From: Cytophagales bacterium
Lineage (GTDB): Bacteria > Bacteroidota > Bacteroidia > Cytophagales > Thermoflexibacteraceae
Reading direction: 5' to 3'
DNA: 64,000 bases
Assembly (NCBI GenBank): GCA_013299115.1
Contig: JAAFKA010000027.1
Span: forward strand, 1-64,000
A program made the translations under genes and the position numbers. Positions 1 to 9,358 of the stretch are shown here, one piece after another. The notes under the pieces are model-generated. The model made no database searches, was not told the DNA's origin, and worked only from the letters and a program-made list of their open reading frames with translations. Numbering within the stretch: the stretch's first letter is position 1; each line of letters starts with the position of its first letter.

Positions 1-1
1 C

Positions 2-139
2 AAAAAACTAATCAAAAGAGGACATTTTAGCTCCAAAGAAGACCTCAAAGAAAAGCTAAACAAATTTATTGACTACTTCAATCAAACTATGGCAAAGCCT
101 TTTAAATGGACATATGGGGGAAAGCCTTGCAAGGTATAA
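2..139 (+). CDS. IS630-type transposase, C-terminal end only
   Basis: The window opens inside an ORF whose last 45 codons are visible and which stops at TAA 137-139. The readable protein ends with FIDYFNQTMAKPFKWTYGGK and a short tail, which matches the C-terminal DDE-domain ending typical of IS630-superfamily transposases (recalled family knowledge: a YNRTMAKPFKWTY-like ending). The 5' part lies left of the window, so it cannot be said whether the gene is intact. No clear terminal inverted repeat is recognisable in the following 350 bases (140-488), where I see only AT-rich sequence and nothing else assignable. The tail marks an insertion sequence next to the lipoprotein/adhesin pair. Confidence 0.7.
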   Translation, partial: KKLIKRGHFSSKEDLKEKLNKFIDYFNQTMAKPFKWTYGGKPCKV

Positions 140-488
140 AGTAAACGGTTATTTATGAGATGTAACACTACATTGTTTCCATTCCAGAAAAATGGCTATG
201 ATTTGGAGCAAACTACTGGTTGCTTAACTATCAAAATTACAAAATTACTTACATAAAACAAAATTTGTTTTGCCCCTCTTTTTTCACGCCACAATTCCTA
301 CCACTCACGCACATAAAATGACCACTCACGACATTTCTATTTTTTAGTTTTTCCTCTTTGATAGTTTTGTTTCGCAAGCCTGATAGACCCCAAGAGCCAA
401 ATTGTGCTTTCGGTTGCTACAACCGAAAGTAAACGAAGGCAGACAAGGTAGCAAAGTTTGCAAAAACTCAACTAAACAAATAGGTAAA

Positions 489-959
489 ATGGTACACAAA
501 CTTTATGCAAACATCACCGACCATTTACTCGGCACGATGTTGATGCTGGCTTTTCTGGCAAGCATCTCTGTTCGGTGTAGCTGCGAAAACAAAAACACCG
601 CAACGCCAAACACCCCCGCACAAAACCTTGCCCGAACCTGGAAGGTCAATCAGGCACGAAAATCGGGGGTTGCTTTCACAGGGGCTGATTTTTCGGGCTT
701 CCGCATTACGTTCTCGGCAACAGGGACTTACAACATTACAAAGGCTTTGTCCCCCGTTTCGCCTTCAAAATCTCCTTCTTCGGGAGGAACTTGGGCTTTG
801 GCTAACAACAACACCCAATTGGATTTTGATACCAACAGCACCTATCCGCGCCAAGTGGCTATCTCTAATTTGACTGCTGCCACCGCCACCATTTCTTGGA
901 CAGAAGACACCGACAAAACCAATCCCAGAATTGATTTTGACCTTATTCCTGCTCAGTAA
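489..959 (+). CDS. putative secreted lipoprotein with lipocalin-like beta domain
   Basis: The protein is about 156 aa from ATG 489; ATG 537 is an alternative that starts directly at the hydrophobic stretch MLMLAFLASISVRCSC. That stretch ends in a lipobox-like Cys, so export and lipidation are likely. The mature part has the pattern ARTWKV ... GTYNIT ... GGTWAL ... LDFDTN ... ATISW, alternating beta-strands as in Bacteroidota lipocalin-like/DUF5004-type lipoproteins (family feeling, not a proven match). It sits 30 bp upstream of the giant adhesin on the same strand, so the two are probably co-transcribed and both work at the cell surface. An in-frame upstream extension to 402 exists but adds a Lys-rich, non-signal-like N-terminus, so it was not chosen. 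Confidence 0.65.
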   Translation: MVHKLYANITDHLLGTMLMLAFLASISVRCSCENKNTATPNTPAQNLARTWKVNQARKSGVAFTGADFSGFRITFSATGTYNITKALSPVSPSKSPSSGGTWALANNNTQLDFDTNSTYPRQVAISNLTAATATISWTEDTDKTNPRIDFDLIPAQ

Positions 960-989
960 AACAAACATCATATTTAACTTTTAAATCTT

Positions 990-3900
990 ATGTATTCTAC
1001 ATTTCAAAAATTAGCAAAAACGTGGGGCATAGTTCCCATTTTGCTCTTGGCTTGGCAGATGGTACAGGCACAAACTCCTGGGGCTGTTTCGTCTAACCTC
1101 CGACTTTGGTACAAAGCCGATGCAGGCTCCAGCACCACCACAGACGGGGCTGCCGTAACAAGCTGGGCAGGACAGGCAAGTACGCCAAACTCCACAGGCT
1201 CGGCTACCTACAAAGCCGTAGGTTTCAATTACAATCCTGCAATGACTTTCAACGGTACAAGTAATGCTTTTGCTCTCAACACAGGCACTGGCTTGATAAC
1301 AGCAGGTACACAAAGTTTTAATATCTTTGCGGTCTATAAAACCAACACCGCAGCCCAACAACACACCATTTTGGGACCTTTGAATGGGGCAACAGGTGGC
1401 AATATTCAATACAGGGTAAACGGAACAGGGGCAAATGCAGGCAAAATACACTTGCTCGACGATGGGCTGGGAACTATTGCCTCTTTGAGTACCAGCACCA
1501 CCAATACCAATGTAGTAAGGTTGTCGTCTTTTGCAAGAATGGGAACAGGCTTTTTCCATTATAACAATGGGTTGGCTGATGGTTTTGCTACCATAATGAG
1601 TAACTTTTCTAATCTCACAAACCTCAACTATGCCATAGGCAAAGCCCAAACAGGCACAGCCACAGATAGTGAGTTTTTTGGAGGAGATATTGCCGAATTG
1701 ATTGTCTATAACAGTGTGGGTTTAACGCCAGCGGAAAGGTTAAAAGTTGAAAGTTACTTGGCTATCAAATATGGTGTAACCTTAGAAGTAGGTTTAAACT
1801 ATACAAACAGTGCAGGCACTACGATTTGGAATGTAACCACAGGCGCAGGCTACGGTGCAGGTACAATAGCTGTAGGCAGAGATGATGGCAGTGGACTAAC
1901 GCAAAAACAGTCTAAATCTGTTTCGCAAAATGATGTGATGTATCTCACAGCAGGCACGACCATTGCAGCCAGCAACGCAGCCAACGCAGCTACCATTGCA
2001 AACAATGAATTTTATTTTACCAGCAATGACGATGGGCTAACTACTTTTGCGGGTGCAAATACCTTCACAAGTTTTGGCTTGACGCACAGAATGAACAGGA
2101 TTTGGCAGGTGCAAAAAACAGGTTTTGCTATGAATGATGTCAAAATTTATGTGGACATCACAGGCTTGGGCTATACTTCTACCAATATGGCAGATTATTC
2201 CTTAGTTTTTGCCTCCAATTCAGCCCTAACAAGTGCTATCAACATTGCCCCTAATGCAATGACAGGCAACCTATTGGAGTTTTATATTGGTGGTTCGCAA
2301 ATGATACCAGGCTCTCCAACAGGTGCAGCTACGTATTATTTCACGATGGGTTATAAATTGCCCGCACCCGCAGTGGCAGCACCCGGTGGCGTAAACACCA
2401 ACCTCCGTATTTGGCACAAAGCCGATGCAGGGTCAAGCACCACCACAGACGGGGCGGCGGTTACAAGCTGGACAGGCAACAGCATTGCAGCCACAGGCAC
2501 AGCCACCTACAAAGCCGTAGGTTTCAATTACAATCCTGTAATGACTTTAAACGGAACAAGCAATGCGTTTTCGTTAAACACAGGCACGCCATTGATAGCC
2601 ACAGGCACGCAAAATTTCAGTGCTATTGCGGTTTACAGAGCCAATCCTGTTGCCCAACAACACACAATTTTAGGACCTTTGAATGGGGCAACAGGTGGAA
2701 ATATTCAACTGCGAGTAGATTGGGTAGGAGCTAATGCAGGCAAAGTTCGTGTGCTTGATGATGGATTGGCTACAATCAGCTCTACTTCCTTCTCCAATGC
2801 CAATGTAAATGCTTTGCGTTTATCTTCTGTTGTGCGGGCTGGTACTTCGTTTTCGCACTATCTTTTGGGTAGTGCCGATGGCGTAAATACTATCACAGGC
2901 AATTTCTCTAACCTTACCAACCTCAATTATGCCATAGGCAAAGCCCAAACAGGTGTTGCTACGGATAGTGAGTTTTTTAGTGGAGATATGGCAGAGGTCA
3001 TTTTCTATGACAATGATTTGTCGGCAGCAGACCGAAATAAAATAGAAAGTTATTTGGCTATCAAATACGGAATTGCAATGTCGCAAAACTATGTCTTGTC
3101 TGATGGAGCAAAATTAGCTTGGGATATGGCTGCCAATGCTACCTACAACAACAACATGGCAGTGATAGCAAGAGATGACAACAGTGGACTAAGCCAAAAA
3201 CAATCTAAAAGTGCCAATGCTTATAACTTTGTTACCCTCACCACAGGCACAACAGTAGCTGCCAGCAATGCTGCAAATTCGGCTACTTTTGGTGCAGATT
3301 TGTCCCGAATTGCCATTGGAGATAACAACGCATCGGGTTTATTGGCAGGTGCTGCCGTAAACACCAACTTTGCAGGTTATAACAGAATTATGGCAAGGCA
3401 GCTATTGGTGCAACATTTAACACCAACGGCTCGCAGTTTTACCATAGAGTTTGATTTGGCTGGTTTGGGTTATCCTTCTACCAATCCCGCAGATTACAAA
3501 GTAGTAACTTCTACGGACGGCGTGTATGATGGGGTTGGCGAAACAGTACAAACCACAAGCTATTCGGCAGGAAAAGTTACCTATACTAATGCTGGTATAG
3601 CAACTGCCCAAGCCAATACACCTGTCAATCTTTATGTGGCTTTGCTTTACAACCACACTATACCCGCAGCCATTACCACTGCACCTGCAGGTGTAAACAC
3701 AGGCGTAGTGTTTTATAACAGAGGAGATGCGGGCATCACTGCAACAGGCAATCAAGTTACTGAATGGGCAGACCAAACAGGCAATTCAAGCACCAACCCA
3801 AGCATTGCAGCTTCGGCAGATGTTACTGTAAACTCTACCAATTTTAACCCTTCTTTGTTGTTCACAGGGGCAAGTGGCAAGAGATTGACAGGAATGTCCA

Positions 3901-6900
3901 CTATCAATTTGGGTGCTACACCTCTTACCATGTTTGTAGTGGCCAGAGATGAAGGCACAACGCAAAACATATCGGGTTTGTTTGCTACCTTCGACTCGCA
4001 AAGGTCTGCTCTCAATGCAGCAGGGCAGGGAATGGTTTGGCTCACAGGCAGCACCTATGCCTTAGATGGCAATGCGTGTGTGGGTACGCCAACCACTTCT
4101 TTAATCAATCGTTATAGATTGGTGCGTGGAGCATATAGCACAGCAGGAAACACAGCAGGCGGCACTCTTGCCTTCGATGGCAGGTTAGAAAACACCTCAG
4201 CAGGTTGTGGCAACAGCCCTGGCATTGAAAACAGCTTTGAAATTGGAGGTCGCACTTTGGGTAATTTGCCACAAAGAGTTTTCAAAGGAACTATTGGCGA
4301 AGTGTTGGTTTACAATACAACTTTGTCGGCGGGCGACATCAGAAAAATTGAAAGCCATTTGGCTATCAAATATGGTTTGACCCTCGACCAAACCACTGCC
4401 ACAGACTATGTTTTGTCTAACGGCACAAGAAAGGCTTGGTCTGCCACAGGTGGCGGTATTTACAACCAAAACATTACGGTCATTGCACGTGATGATGCAG
4501 GTAATCTCAACCAAAAACAATCTCGCAGCGTAAATGCTGGCGGTTTTGTAACCCTCACCACAGGCTCGGCTTCGGCTGCAAGCAACGCTGCCAATGCCAA
4601 TGCCTTCGGTGCTGATGGCGACAGAATTTCTTTCGGCGACAACGGAGCTTCGGCTGCTTTTGCCGATGTTACCACACTCACAGGTTTTACAGGTGTAGAT
4701 AGGTTAATGGCAAAACAATGGAAAGCACAAAAAATAACCACAGTAGGCAGAACTTTTGCAATGGAATTTGATTTGACAGGCTTAGGCTACACTTCTACCA
4801 ATGCAAACGACTACAAAGTGATTGTTTCTTTCGACGGCGTCTATGATGGAGTAAATGAGTTCCTCATCAACACAACCTTGTCTGGAAATACTGTTACATG
4901 GACAAATCCCGCAGACGTAAACCCTGCCAACGATGAGCCTGTTACTTTCTTCTTCACATTGGCTTACAAAAACCCACAAAGCATTTATTATTGGGTGGGT
5001 GGTGCAACAGGCAACTGGACAGACGCATCGAGCTGGGCAACAACCGTAGGCGGTGCGGGCGGCGCAAGAACTACTCCCGCAGCCACAGACATCTTGATTT
5101 TTGACGGCTCAGACATCAGCAGCACAGCAGGTTTGCAAACAGGAGCAGTAACAGTGGGCAACGTGATAACGCAAGCCATAGGACAGTTGAAATTAGTCAA
5201 TAATGCAACTATCAATTTGCAAGGTGCTGCACCTACTGCAAACCTTACTATCAATGGTGATACGGGCAATGATTTGGATATTCCTGTTGGTAGCAATTTG
5301 AACGTAACAAGCACCACGCCTATTCTATTTACCATTGCAGCTACTCACCTTATCAATGTAGGTGGCGGTTTCAACTTGGGTAGTGGGGCAGTTTTCGGAG
5401 CAGGTGATTTTACCTTGTTGGCAGGTGCTACTTTTACCACCGCAGACTCTGATGGTTTGCGTAGTATTGGCAACACAGGCGTAAAAACCTTTACAGCAGG
5501 AGCAAATTATGTGTTTAACAACCAAACTGCAACCACTGTAAACCTAAACAATCCGTTGAATTGGCAAGTAGGAAGTTTGACTATCAACTGTCCAAATCCT
5601 GTAGTTACAGCTAATAACAGCATCATTGCCATTGGCATCATGTTTACCCAATCCAACGTAGGTACATTTATTTTGGGAGCAGGCGGAAGCATTACCTACA
5701 CAGGTGCAGGGGCTACTTTGCGTTACAATTCGCCTGCAAATGGCTACAATTATGTGATAGGTGGCGAATTTCCTTCTGTAATGCCTCCTGCAAACATACA
5801 GTTGCGTATGACAGGCACAGGCAATCCAACGGTTAATTACTTCAACTTTTTCAGAGTTGTACCAAGTGGTGTAGTTTCTGTTGGTGCAGGCAGCACGTTA
5901 AATTTTGTATTCGCATCAGGCAATTTGACAGGATTGAGTATTATTCAAAATCTTGGCGTTATCAATAATTGCGTAGGAGCAACTTTTACAGCCGGTACTT
6001 TGCTTGGCAATCCAATCCAAACAAGTGCAACCCTCACAAGCCAACCTACTTCGCAAGCTATTTGTTTGGGCAATCCTGTTACGTTTACAGTTGCCACCGC
6101 CACCGCAGGCGTAACCTACCAATGGCGTAAGGCTGCGGTAAATATTTTGGGGGCAACCAACGCCAGCTACACCATAGCTGCTGTAGCTGCGGGTGATGCA
6201 GGAAGCTATGATTGCGTTGTTACAAGTGGTTTGTGTAATACCACTTCCAATGCAGCCACTTTGACTATCAACACCACCGACCTTACGTTGGGTGCTGTAA
6301 CGCCAATTTGCGAAGGGACAACAGCTTTTGCTCTGCCTTATTCGGCTGCTTTGGCAGGTACAAACCAGTATTCAATTACTTCTACACTTGCGGGTTTTGT
6401 GGCTGTTAGCAATGCTGCTTTGCCTGTTTCGCCAATCTCTGTAAACATTCCTGCCAACACACCTGCGGGAACTTACAACTTTACTTTGGTGGCTCGCAAC
6501 AGTGTAACAGGTTGTGTATCAGGCAATAAAAACTTTACAATGACGGTAAATCCTGTTCCACAAATTACCAATGCCTTGCCCGACCAATACTACATTATTG
6601 GTGGCGTAACAAATCCTGTTGCTTTCACAAGCAGCGTGGCTGGTACAGTGTTCAGGTGGACAAATGTAAATAACAACCCCGCAATGACTTTACCAGCCAG
6701 CGGAGTGGGTACAGTACCAGCTTTCAATGCAACAGCATTAGGGGTAGCAACTGTTACTGTTACACCAGAATTTACAGCAGGTGGCGTAACTTGTTTTGGT
6801 ACTCCTCGTACTTTCAGAATCTTTGTAGATTTGCCTCCACCTCCGCCAAGTCCCGCAACGATTATCATTACAGGAGATTTGGCTGATAGAATATTCACAA

Positions 6901-8654
6901 CGGTTCCTTTTGGTATATCGGCTACTGCATCTTCAAATTTGCCTGTTACGATTACCATTGTCAGTGGCAATGCAGTGATGATAAACGGACAAATCACTTT
7001 GACAGGCATAGGCGATGTAACCATACAGTTTACTGTACCCGCAGGCAATGGCTATTTGAGTTCGACTATCACTCGTACTTTCAGAGTCTTGACTAATCAG
7101 CAAACCATTTCAGGCTTTGAAACCATTACGGACAGAGCTTGGAACAGTGGCAGTTTCTTACTCAATGCCACATCTTCTTCGGGTGCTGCGGTGGTTTACA
7201 CAGTTACAGAAGGACAAAACATTGCGACTATTTCAGGCAACGTAGTGAGATTGAATGCTGCCACAGGTAGAGTTACCATTTCGGCAACAGCCCCCGCCAA
7301 CGGAGGTTTGAATGCAGCTACGCCTGTTGTTCGCAGTTTCAACGTCATCAAAGCAAACCAAAGTATAGGCAATATTGTAAGCCCTAACAATGGCGTGTTT
7401 GGACAAATGACCACAGCAACTACCTCAGCATCAGCCAATTCGGGCTTACCTGTTTTGACTACTGTTACAGGCAACGCAACCATTGCAGGCAATACGCTGA
7501 CCATTACAGGAGCAGGTACAATCGTGATAACATACGCCCAAGCAGGCAACGACCTTTGGAATGCAGCAGCCAACCAAACTCGCAGCTTTACTATCGAAAG
7601 AGGTACGCAAACGGTAAGTTTCACCGAGCCTGTCAATCCCATGTTAGGTACACCAATCAACTTAAATTTGGTGTCCAGCGTAGGGCTGCCCTTCACTATC
7701 CGTTTCATCACAGGAACAGGTACTGTCAATGGGTCAATCATTACGGCAACTTCGGGTGGTGAGGTCATTGTAGAAATTACCCAAGCAGGTAACGACAACT
7801 ATGCACCCATGACTCCTGTACGAATCAGGTTTTTCTCTACACCAAACATTGTTTTAACTTCTTTGTCGGGTGCGAGATTCTGCGGTGGCACAGCCATTAC
7901 CATAAACTACACCACAGATGCACCATATCCTGCGGGAAATATCTTTGCAGCCTACATTTCTGATGCCAATGGAGATTTTACTAATTCCATTAGTTTAGGT
8001 AATTTCGTACAAACCACATCAGGTAGTTTGCAAGGTATCATACCTGCCTTCATACCCACAGGAACAGGGTATAGAGTGCAAGTGAGAGGTATTATTTATA
8101 GTTCGGTGAGCAACAGCAGCCCAGCTATCTCTGTTGATAGATTGCCCGAAAGACCATTTATCAACTATGCAGCCAATGGTGATTTGCAAGTGATTACGCC
8201 AACAGCAGGGTTGAGTTTCCAATGGTTTACAGTGGCAACCAACGGCACAACAACCGCCGTAGCAGGTGCAACATCGCCCACTTTGAAACCAACAGCCAAC
8301 GGAATTTACCAAGTAGCCATTACCACCGCAAACTGCACAGTAGCATCTAATATGCTTACTTTCAACTTGCCGTTGGTAACAGCAGCCGAAGACTTGACGT
8401 TGGAACAGGCTACACAGGTGTATCCGAACCCGCATGAAGGCAATGTAAACGTAAAAACTGTTTTGAAAAAAGCAGGTGCAGTGAGTATTGTTGTAACAGA
8501 TGTATTGGGCAAAACGGTCTATACCTACAACGAAACAGCTACCACAGGCAAATTCGAACACAATTTGCGTTTAGAACACCTTACTTCGGGAGTTTACTTG
8601 ATTACTGTAACTGCCGATGGTAATTCGGTGGTGAAGAAAACAGTGAAACAGTAA
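990..8654 (+). CDS. giant surface adhesin, type IX secretion substrate (2554 aa)
   Basis: A signal peptide (ILLLAWQMVQAQ) begins the protein. Three long repeated modules follow, starting near residues 33, 465 and 890; each pairs a LamG/concanavalin-like part (LRLWYKADAGSSTTTDGAAV; AIGKAQTG; ESYLAIKYG) with a second part marked by ARDDGSGLTQKQSKS and LTGLGYTSTN. Around residues 1330-1650 comes a GNWTDASSW-type beta region, then Ig-like domains (about 1670-1950) and several MBG-like repeats (about 1960-2330). The last 80 residues form a type A T9SS sorting domain: VYPNPHEGNVNV ... SGVYLITVTADG ... VKKTVK. By family knowledge the protein is carried across the outer membrane by T9SS and anchored or released there, usually for gliding, adhesion or polymer binding. 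The DNA repeats make it prone to recombination. Confidence 0.9.
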   Translation: MYSTFQKLAKTWGIVPILLLAWQMVQAQTPGAVSSNLRLWYKADAGSSTTTDGAAVTSWAGQASTPNSTGSATYKAVGFNYNPAMTFNGTSNAFALNTGTGLITAGTQSFNIFAVYKTNTAAQQHTILGPLNGATGGNIQYRVNGTGANAGKIHLLDDGLGTIASLSTSTTNTNVVRLSSFARMGTGFFHYNNGLADGFATIMSNFSNLTNLNYAIGKAQTGTATDSEFFGGDIAELIVYNSVGLTPAERLKVESYLAIKYGVTLEVGLNYTNSAGTTIWNVTTGAGYGAGTIAVGRDDGSGLTQKQSKSVSQNDVMYLTAGTTIAASNAANAATIANNEFYFTSNDDGLTTFAGANTFTSFGLTHRMNRIWQVQKTGFAMNDVKIYVDITGLGYTSTNMADYSLVFASNSALTSAINIAPNAMTGNLLEFYIGGSQMIPGSPTGAATYYFTMGYKLPAPAVAAPGGVNTNLRIWHKADAGSSTTTDGAAVTSWTGNSIAATGTATYKAVGFNYNPVMTLNGTSNAFSLNTGTPLIATGTQNFSAIAVYRANPVAQQHTILGPLNGATGGNIQLRVDWVGANAGKVRVLDDGLATISSTSFSNANVNALRLSSVVRAGTSFSHYLLGSADGVNTITGNFSNLTNLNYAIGKAQTGVATDSEFFSGDMAEVIFYDNDLSAADRNKIESYLAIKYGIAMSQNYVLSDGAKLAWDMAANATYNNNMAVIARDDNSGLSQKQSKSANAYNFVTLTTGTTVAASNAANSATFGADLSRIAIGDNNASGLLAGAAVNTNFAGYNRIMARQLLVQHLTPTARSFTIEFDLAGLGYPSTNPADYKVVTSTDGVYDGVGETVQTTSYSAGKVTYTNAGIATAQANTPVNLYVALLYNHTIPAAITTAPAGVNTGVVFYNRGDAGITATGNQVTEWADQTGNSSTNPSIAASADVTVNSTNFNPSLLFTGASGKRLTGMSTINLGATPLTMFVVARDEGTTQNISGLFATFDSQRSALNAAGQGMVWLTGSTYALDGNACVGTPTTSLINRYRLVRGAYSTAGNTAGGTLAFDGRLENTSAGCGNSPGIENSFEIGGRTLGNLPQRVFKGTIGEVLVYNTTLSAGDIRKIESHLAIKYGLTLDQTTATDYVLSNGTRKAWSATGGGIYNQNITVIARDDAGNLNQKQSRSVNAGGFVTLTTGSASAASNAANANAFGADGDRISFGDNGASAAFADVTTLTGFTGVDRLMAKQWKAQKITTVGRTFAMEFDLTGLGYTSTNANDYKVIVSFDGVYDGVNEFLINTTLSGNTVTWTNPADVNPANDEPVTFFFTLAYKNPQSIYYWVGGATGNWTDASSWATTVGGAGGARTTPAATDILIFDGSDISSTAGLQTGAVTVGNVITQAIGQLKLVNNATINLQGAAPTANLTINGDTGNDLDIPVGSNLNVTSTTPILFTIAATHLINVGGGFNLGSGAVFGAGDFTLLAGATFTTADSDGLRSIGNTGVKTFTAGANYVFNNQTATTVNLNNPLNWQVGSLTINCPNPVVTANNSIIAIGIMFTQSNVGTFILGAGGSITYTGAGATLRYNSPANGYNYVIGGEFPSVMPPANIQLRMTGTGNPTVNYFNFFRVVPSGVVSVGAGSTLNFVFASGNLTGLSIIQNLGVINNCVGATFTAGTLLGNPIQTSATLTSQPTSQAICLGNPVTFTVATATAGVTYQWRKAAVNILGATNASYTIAAVAAGDAGSYDCVVTSGLCNTTSNAATLTINTTDLTLGAVTPICEGTTAFALPYSAALAGTNQYSITSTLAGFVAVSNAALPVSPISVNIPANTPAGTYNFTLVARNSVTGCVSGNKNFTMTVNPVPQITNALPDQYYIIGGVTNPVAFTSSVAGTVFRWTNVNNNPAMTLPASGVGTVPAFNATALGVATVTVTPEFTAGGVTCFGTPRTFRIFVDLPPPPPSPATIIITGDLADRIFTTVPFGISATASSNLPVTITIVSGNAVMINGQITLTGIGDVTIQFTVPAGNGYLSSTITRTFRVLTNQQTISGFETITDRAWNSGSFLLNATSSSGAAVVYTVTEGQNIATISGNVVRLNAATGRVTISATAPANGGLNAATPVVRSFNVIKANQSIGNIVSPNNGVFGQMTTATTSASANSGLPVLTTVTGNATIAGNTLTITGAGTIVITYAQAGNDLWNAAANQTRSFTIERGTQTVSFTEPVNPMLGTPINLNLVSSVGLPFTIRFITGTGTVNGSIITATSGGEVIVEITQAGNDNYAPMTPVRIRFFSTPNIVLTSLSGARFCGGTAITINYTTDAPYPAGNIFAAYISDANGDFTNSISLGNFVQTTSGSLQGIIPAFIPTGTGYRVQVRGIIYSSVSNSSPAISVDRLPERPFINYAANGDLQVITPTAGLSFQWFTVATNGTTTAVAGATSPTLKPTANGIYQVAITTANCTVASNMLTFNLPLVTAAEDLTLEQATQVYPNPHEGNVNVKTVLKKAGAVSIVVTDVLGKTVYTYNETATTGKFEHNLRLEHLTSGVYLITVTADGNSVVKKTVKQ

Positions 8655-8659
8655 AAGTA

Positions 8660-8694
8660 AAAACCTTACAAGGTCTTAAAGCCTTGCAAGGTTT
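8660..8694. repeat. palindromic repeat, CCTTGCAAGG family
   Basis: A short dyad with the pattern AAACCTTACAAGGT ... ACCTTGCAAGGTTT-like arms, six bases after the adhesin stop codon. Related copies are at 49755-49790, 49977-50008 and 55957-55992, all in gene ends or gaps. Possibly a terminator, possibly a host palindrome family. Confidence 0.6.
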
Positions 8695-8706
8695 AATTTA
8701 GGTAAG

Positions 8707-8754
8707 AAAACAACTATTGGCAGTGGTACAAAGTACCCTGCCAATAGTTGTTTT
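8707..8754. repeat. perfect hairpin of the GGCAGTGG/CCCTGCC family; likely bidirectional terminator
   Basis: The arms CAACTATTGGCAG (8711-8723) and CTGCCAATAGTTG (8738-8750) pair perfectly, and the inner part GGTAC-AAA-GTACC pairs again around a T/C mismatch. A T-rich run follows. It lies between the convergent ends of the adhesin and the RAYT transposase. It is the most regular copy of the palindrome family found between the small genes at 33-39 kb, and it is the copy closest to a transposase of the type known to move such repeats. Confidence 0.8.
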
Positions 8755-8830
8755 TCTTTGAGTTGTCAAACAGCACCTTTAAGTAAGATAATGAAACCCT
8801 AATAGTTTTCTTAGAACTGTTGGGTTATTT

Positions 8831-9277
8831 TCATTCCGCCTCTTTTTCTTTGCCCAACCCATGCCATTGCAAAATACGGCTATATTCTTGCTCAAAACTA
8901 AGGTCTTGGTGGGTTTTCTTTTGGTCTTTGATGTAGTCTTTGGTTTTATTAGCAAAAGATTCACCAACTGCAAAAATACCACAACCTGTATCCCAACCAA
9001 ATTTTGCGTTGCTTAGGTTTTCTTGATTAATTAAATAAGCGGAGTGAGTTTTCAGATTTTTGACTATCTCGACCAAAGTACGTTGAGGGTTGAGCAAAAA
9101 AAGCAGATGTACATGGTCTTCTGTGCCATTGATACATTCAGGTTGGCAACCCTGCTCGGTTAAAGAGTCGGCTAAACACTGATGTAGCAAGGGTTCTATC
9201 AGAGGTTTTATTAAAGTTGTTTGGTCTTTGGTAGTCAGAATCAAATGAATCCAAACTTTGCAGGAAAGGTTTTGCAT
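8831..9277 (-). CDS. REP-associated / IS200-like tyrosine transposase (TnpA, RAYT)
   Basis: The protein is about 148 aa from ATG 9277 (an extension to ATG 9307 is possible). It has the HUH single-strand transposase layout: an N-terminal strand CKVWIHLILTTK, the metal-binding motif EDHVHLLFLL, a helix ending with the candidate nucleophile Tyr in TKDYIKDQKKTH, and a charged tail. Y1 transposases cut single-stranded hairpins; IS200/IS605 members move themselves, while RAYTs are domesticated and act on REP palindromes. No IS200 left or right end is obvious, and a perfect palindrome lies about 80 bp beyond its stop codon, which favours a RAYT. It could act on the dispersed hairpins described elsewhere in this window, but nothing in the sequence proves that. 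Confidence 0.85.
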   Translation of the reverse strand: MQNLSCKVWIHLILTTKDQTTLIKPLIEPLLHQCLADSLTEQGCQPECINGTEDHVHLLFLLNPQRTLVEIVKNLKTHSAYLINQENLSNAKFGWDTGCGIFAVGESFANKTKDYIKDQKKTHQDLSFEQEYSRILQWHGLGKEKEAE

Positions 9278-9358
9278 AGAAATAAAGCTATTCAGTTTGG
9301 CATACAAAGTAAAGAGGAAATGCCAAAAAGCAAAAAGAAGAGAGGTTTTTTTGTCAAA

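Noticed and set aside
6590-7798. Long minus-strand ORFs opposite the adhesin
   Set aside because: Repetitive Thr/Ala/Val codons of the adhesin leave the opposite frames open. Their products have no motif and no start context.
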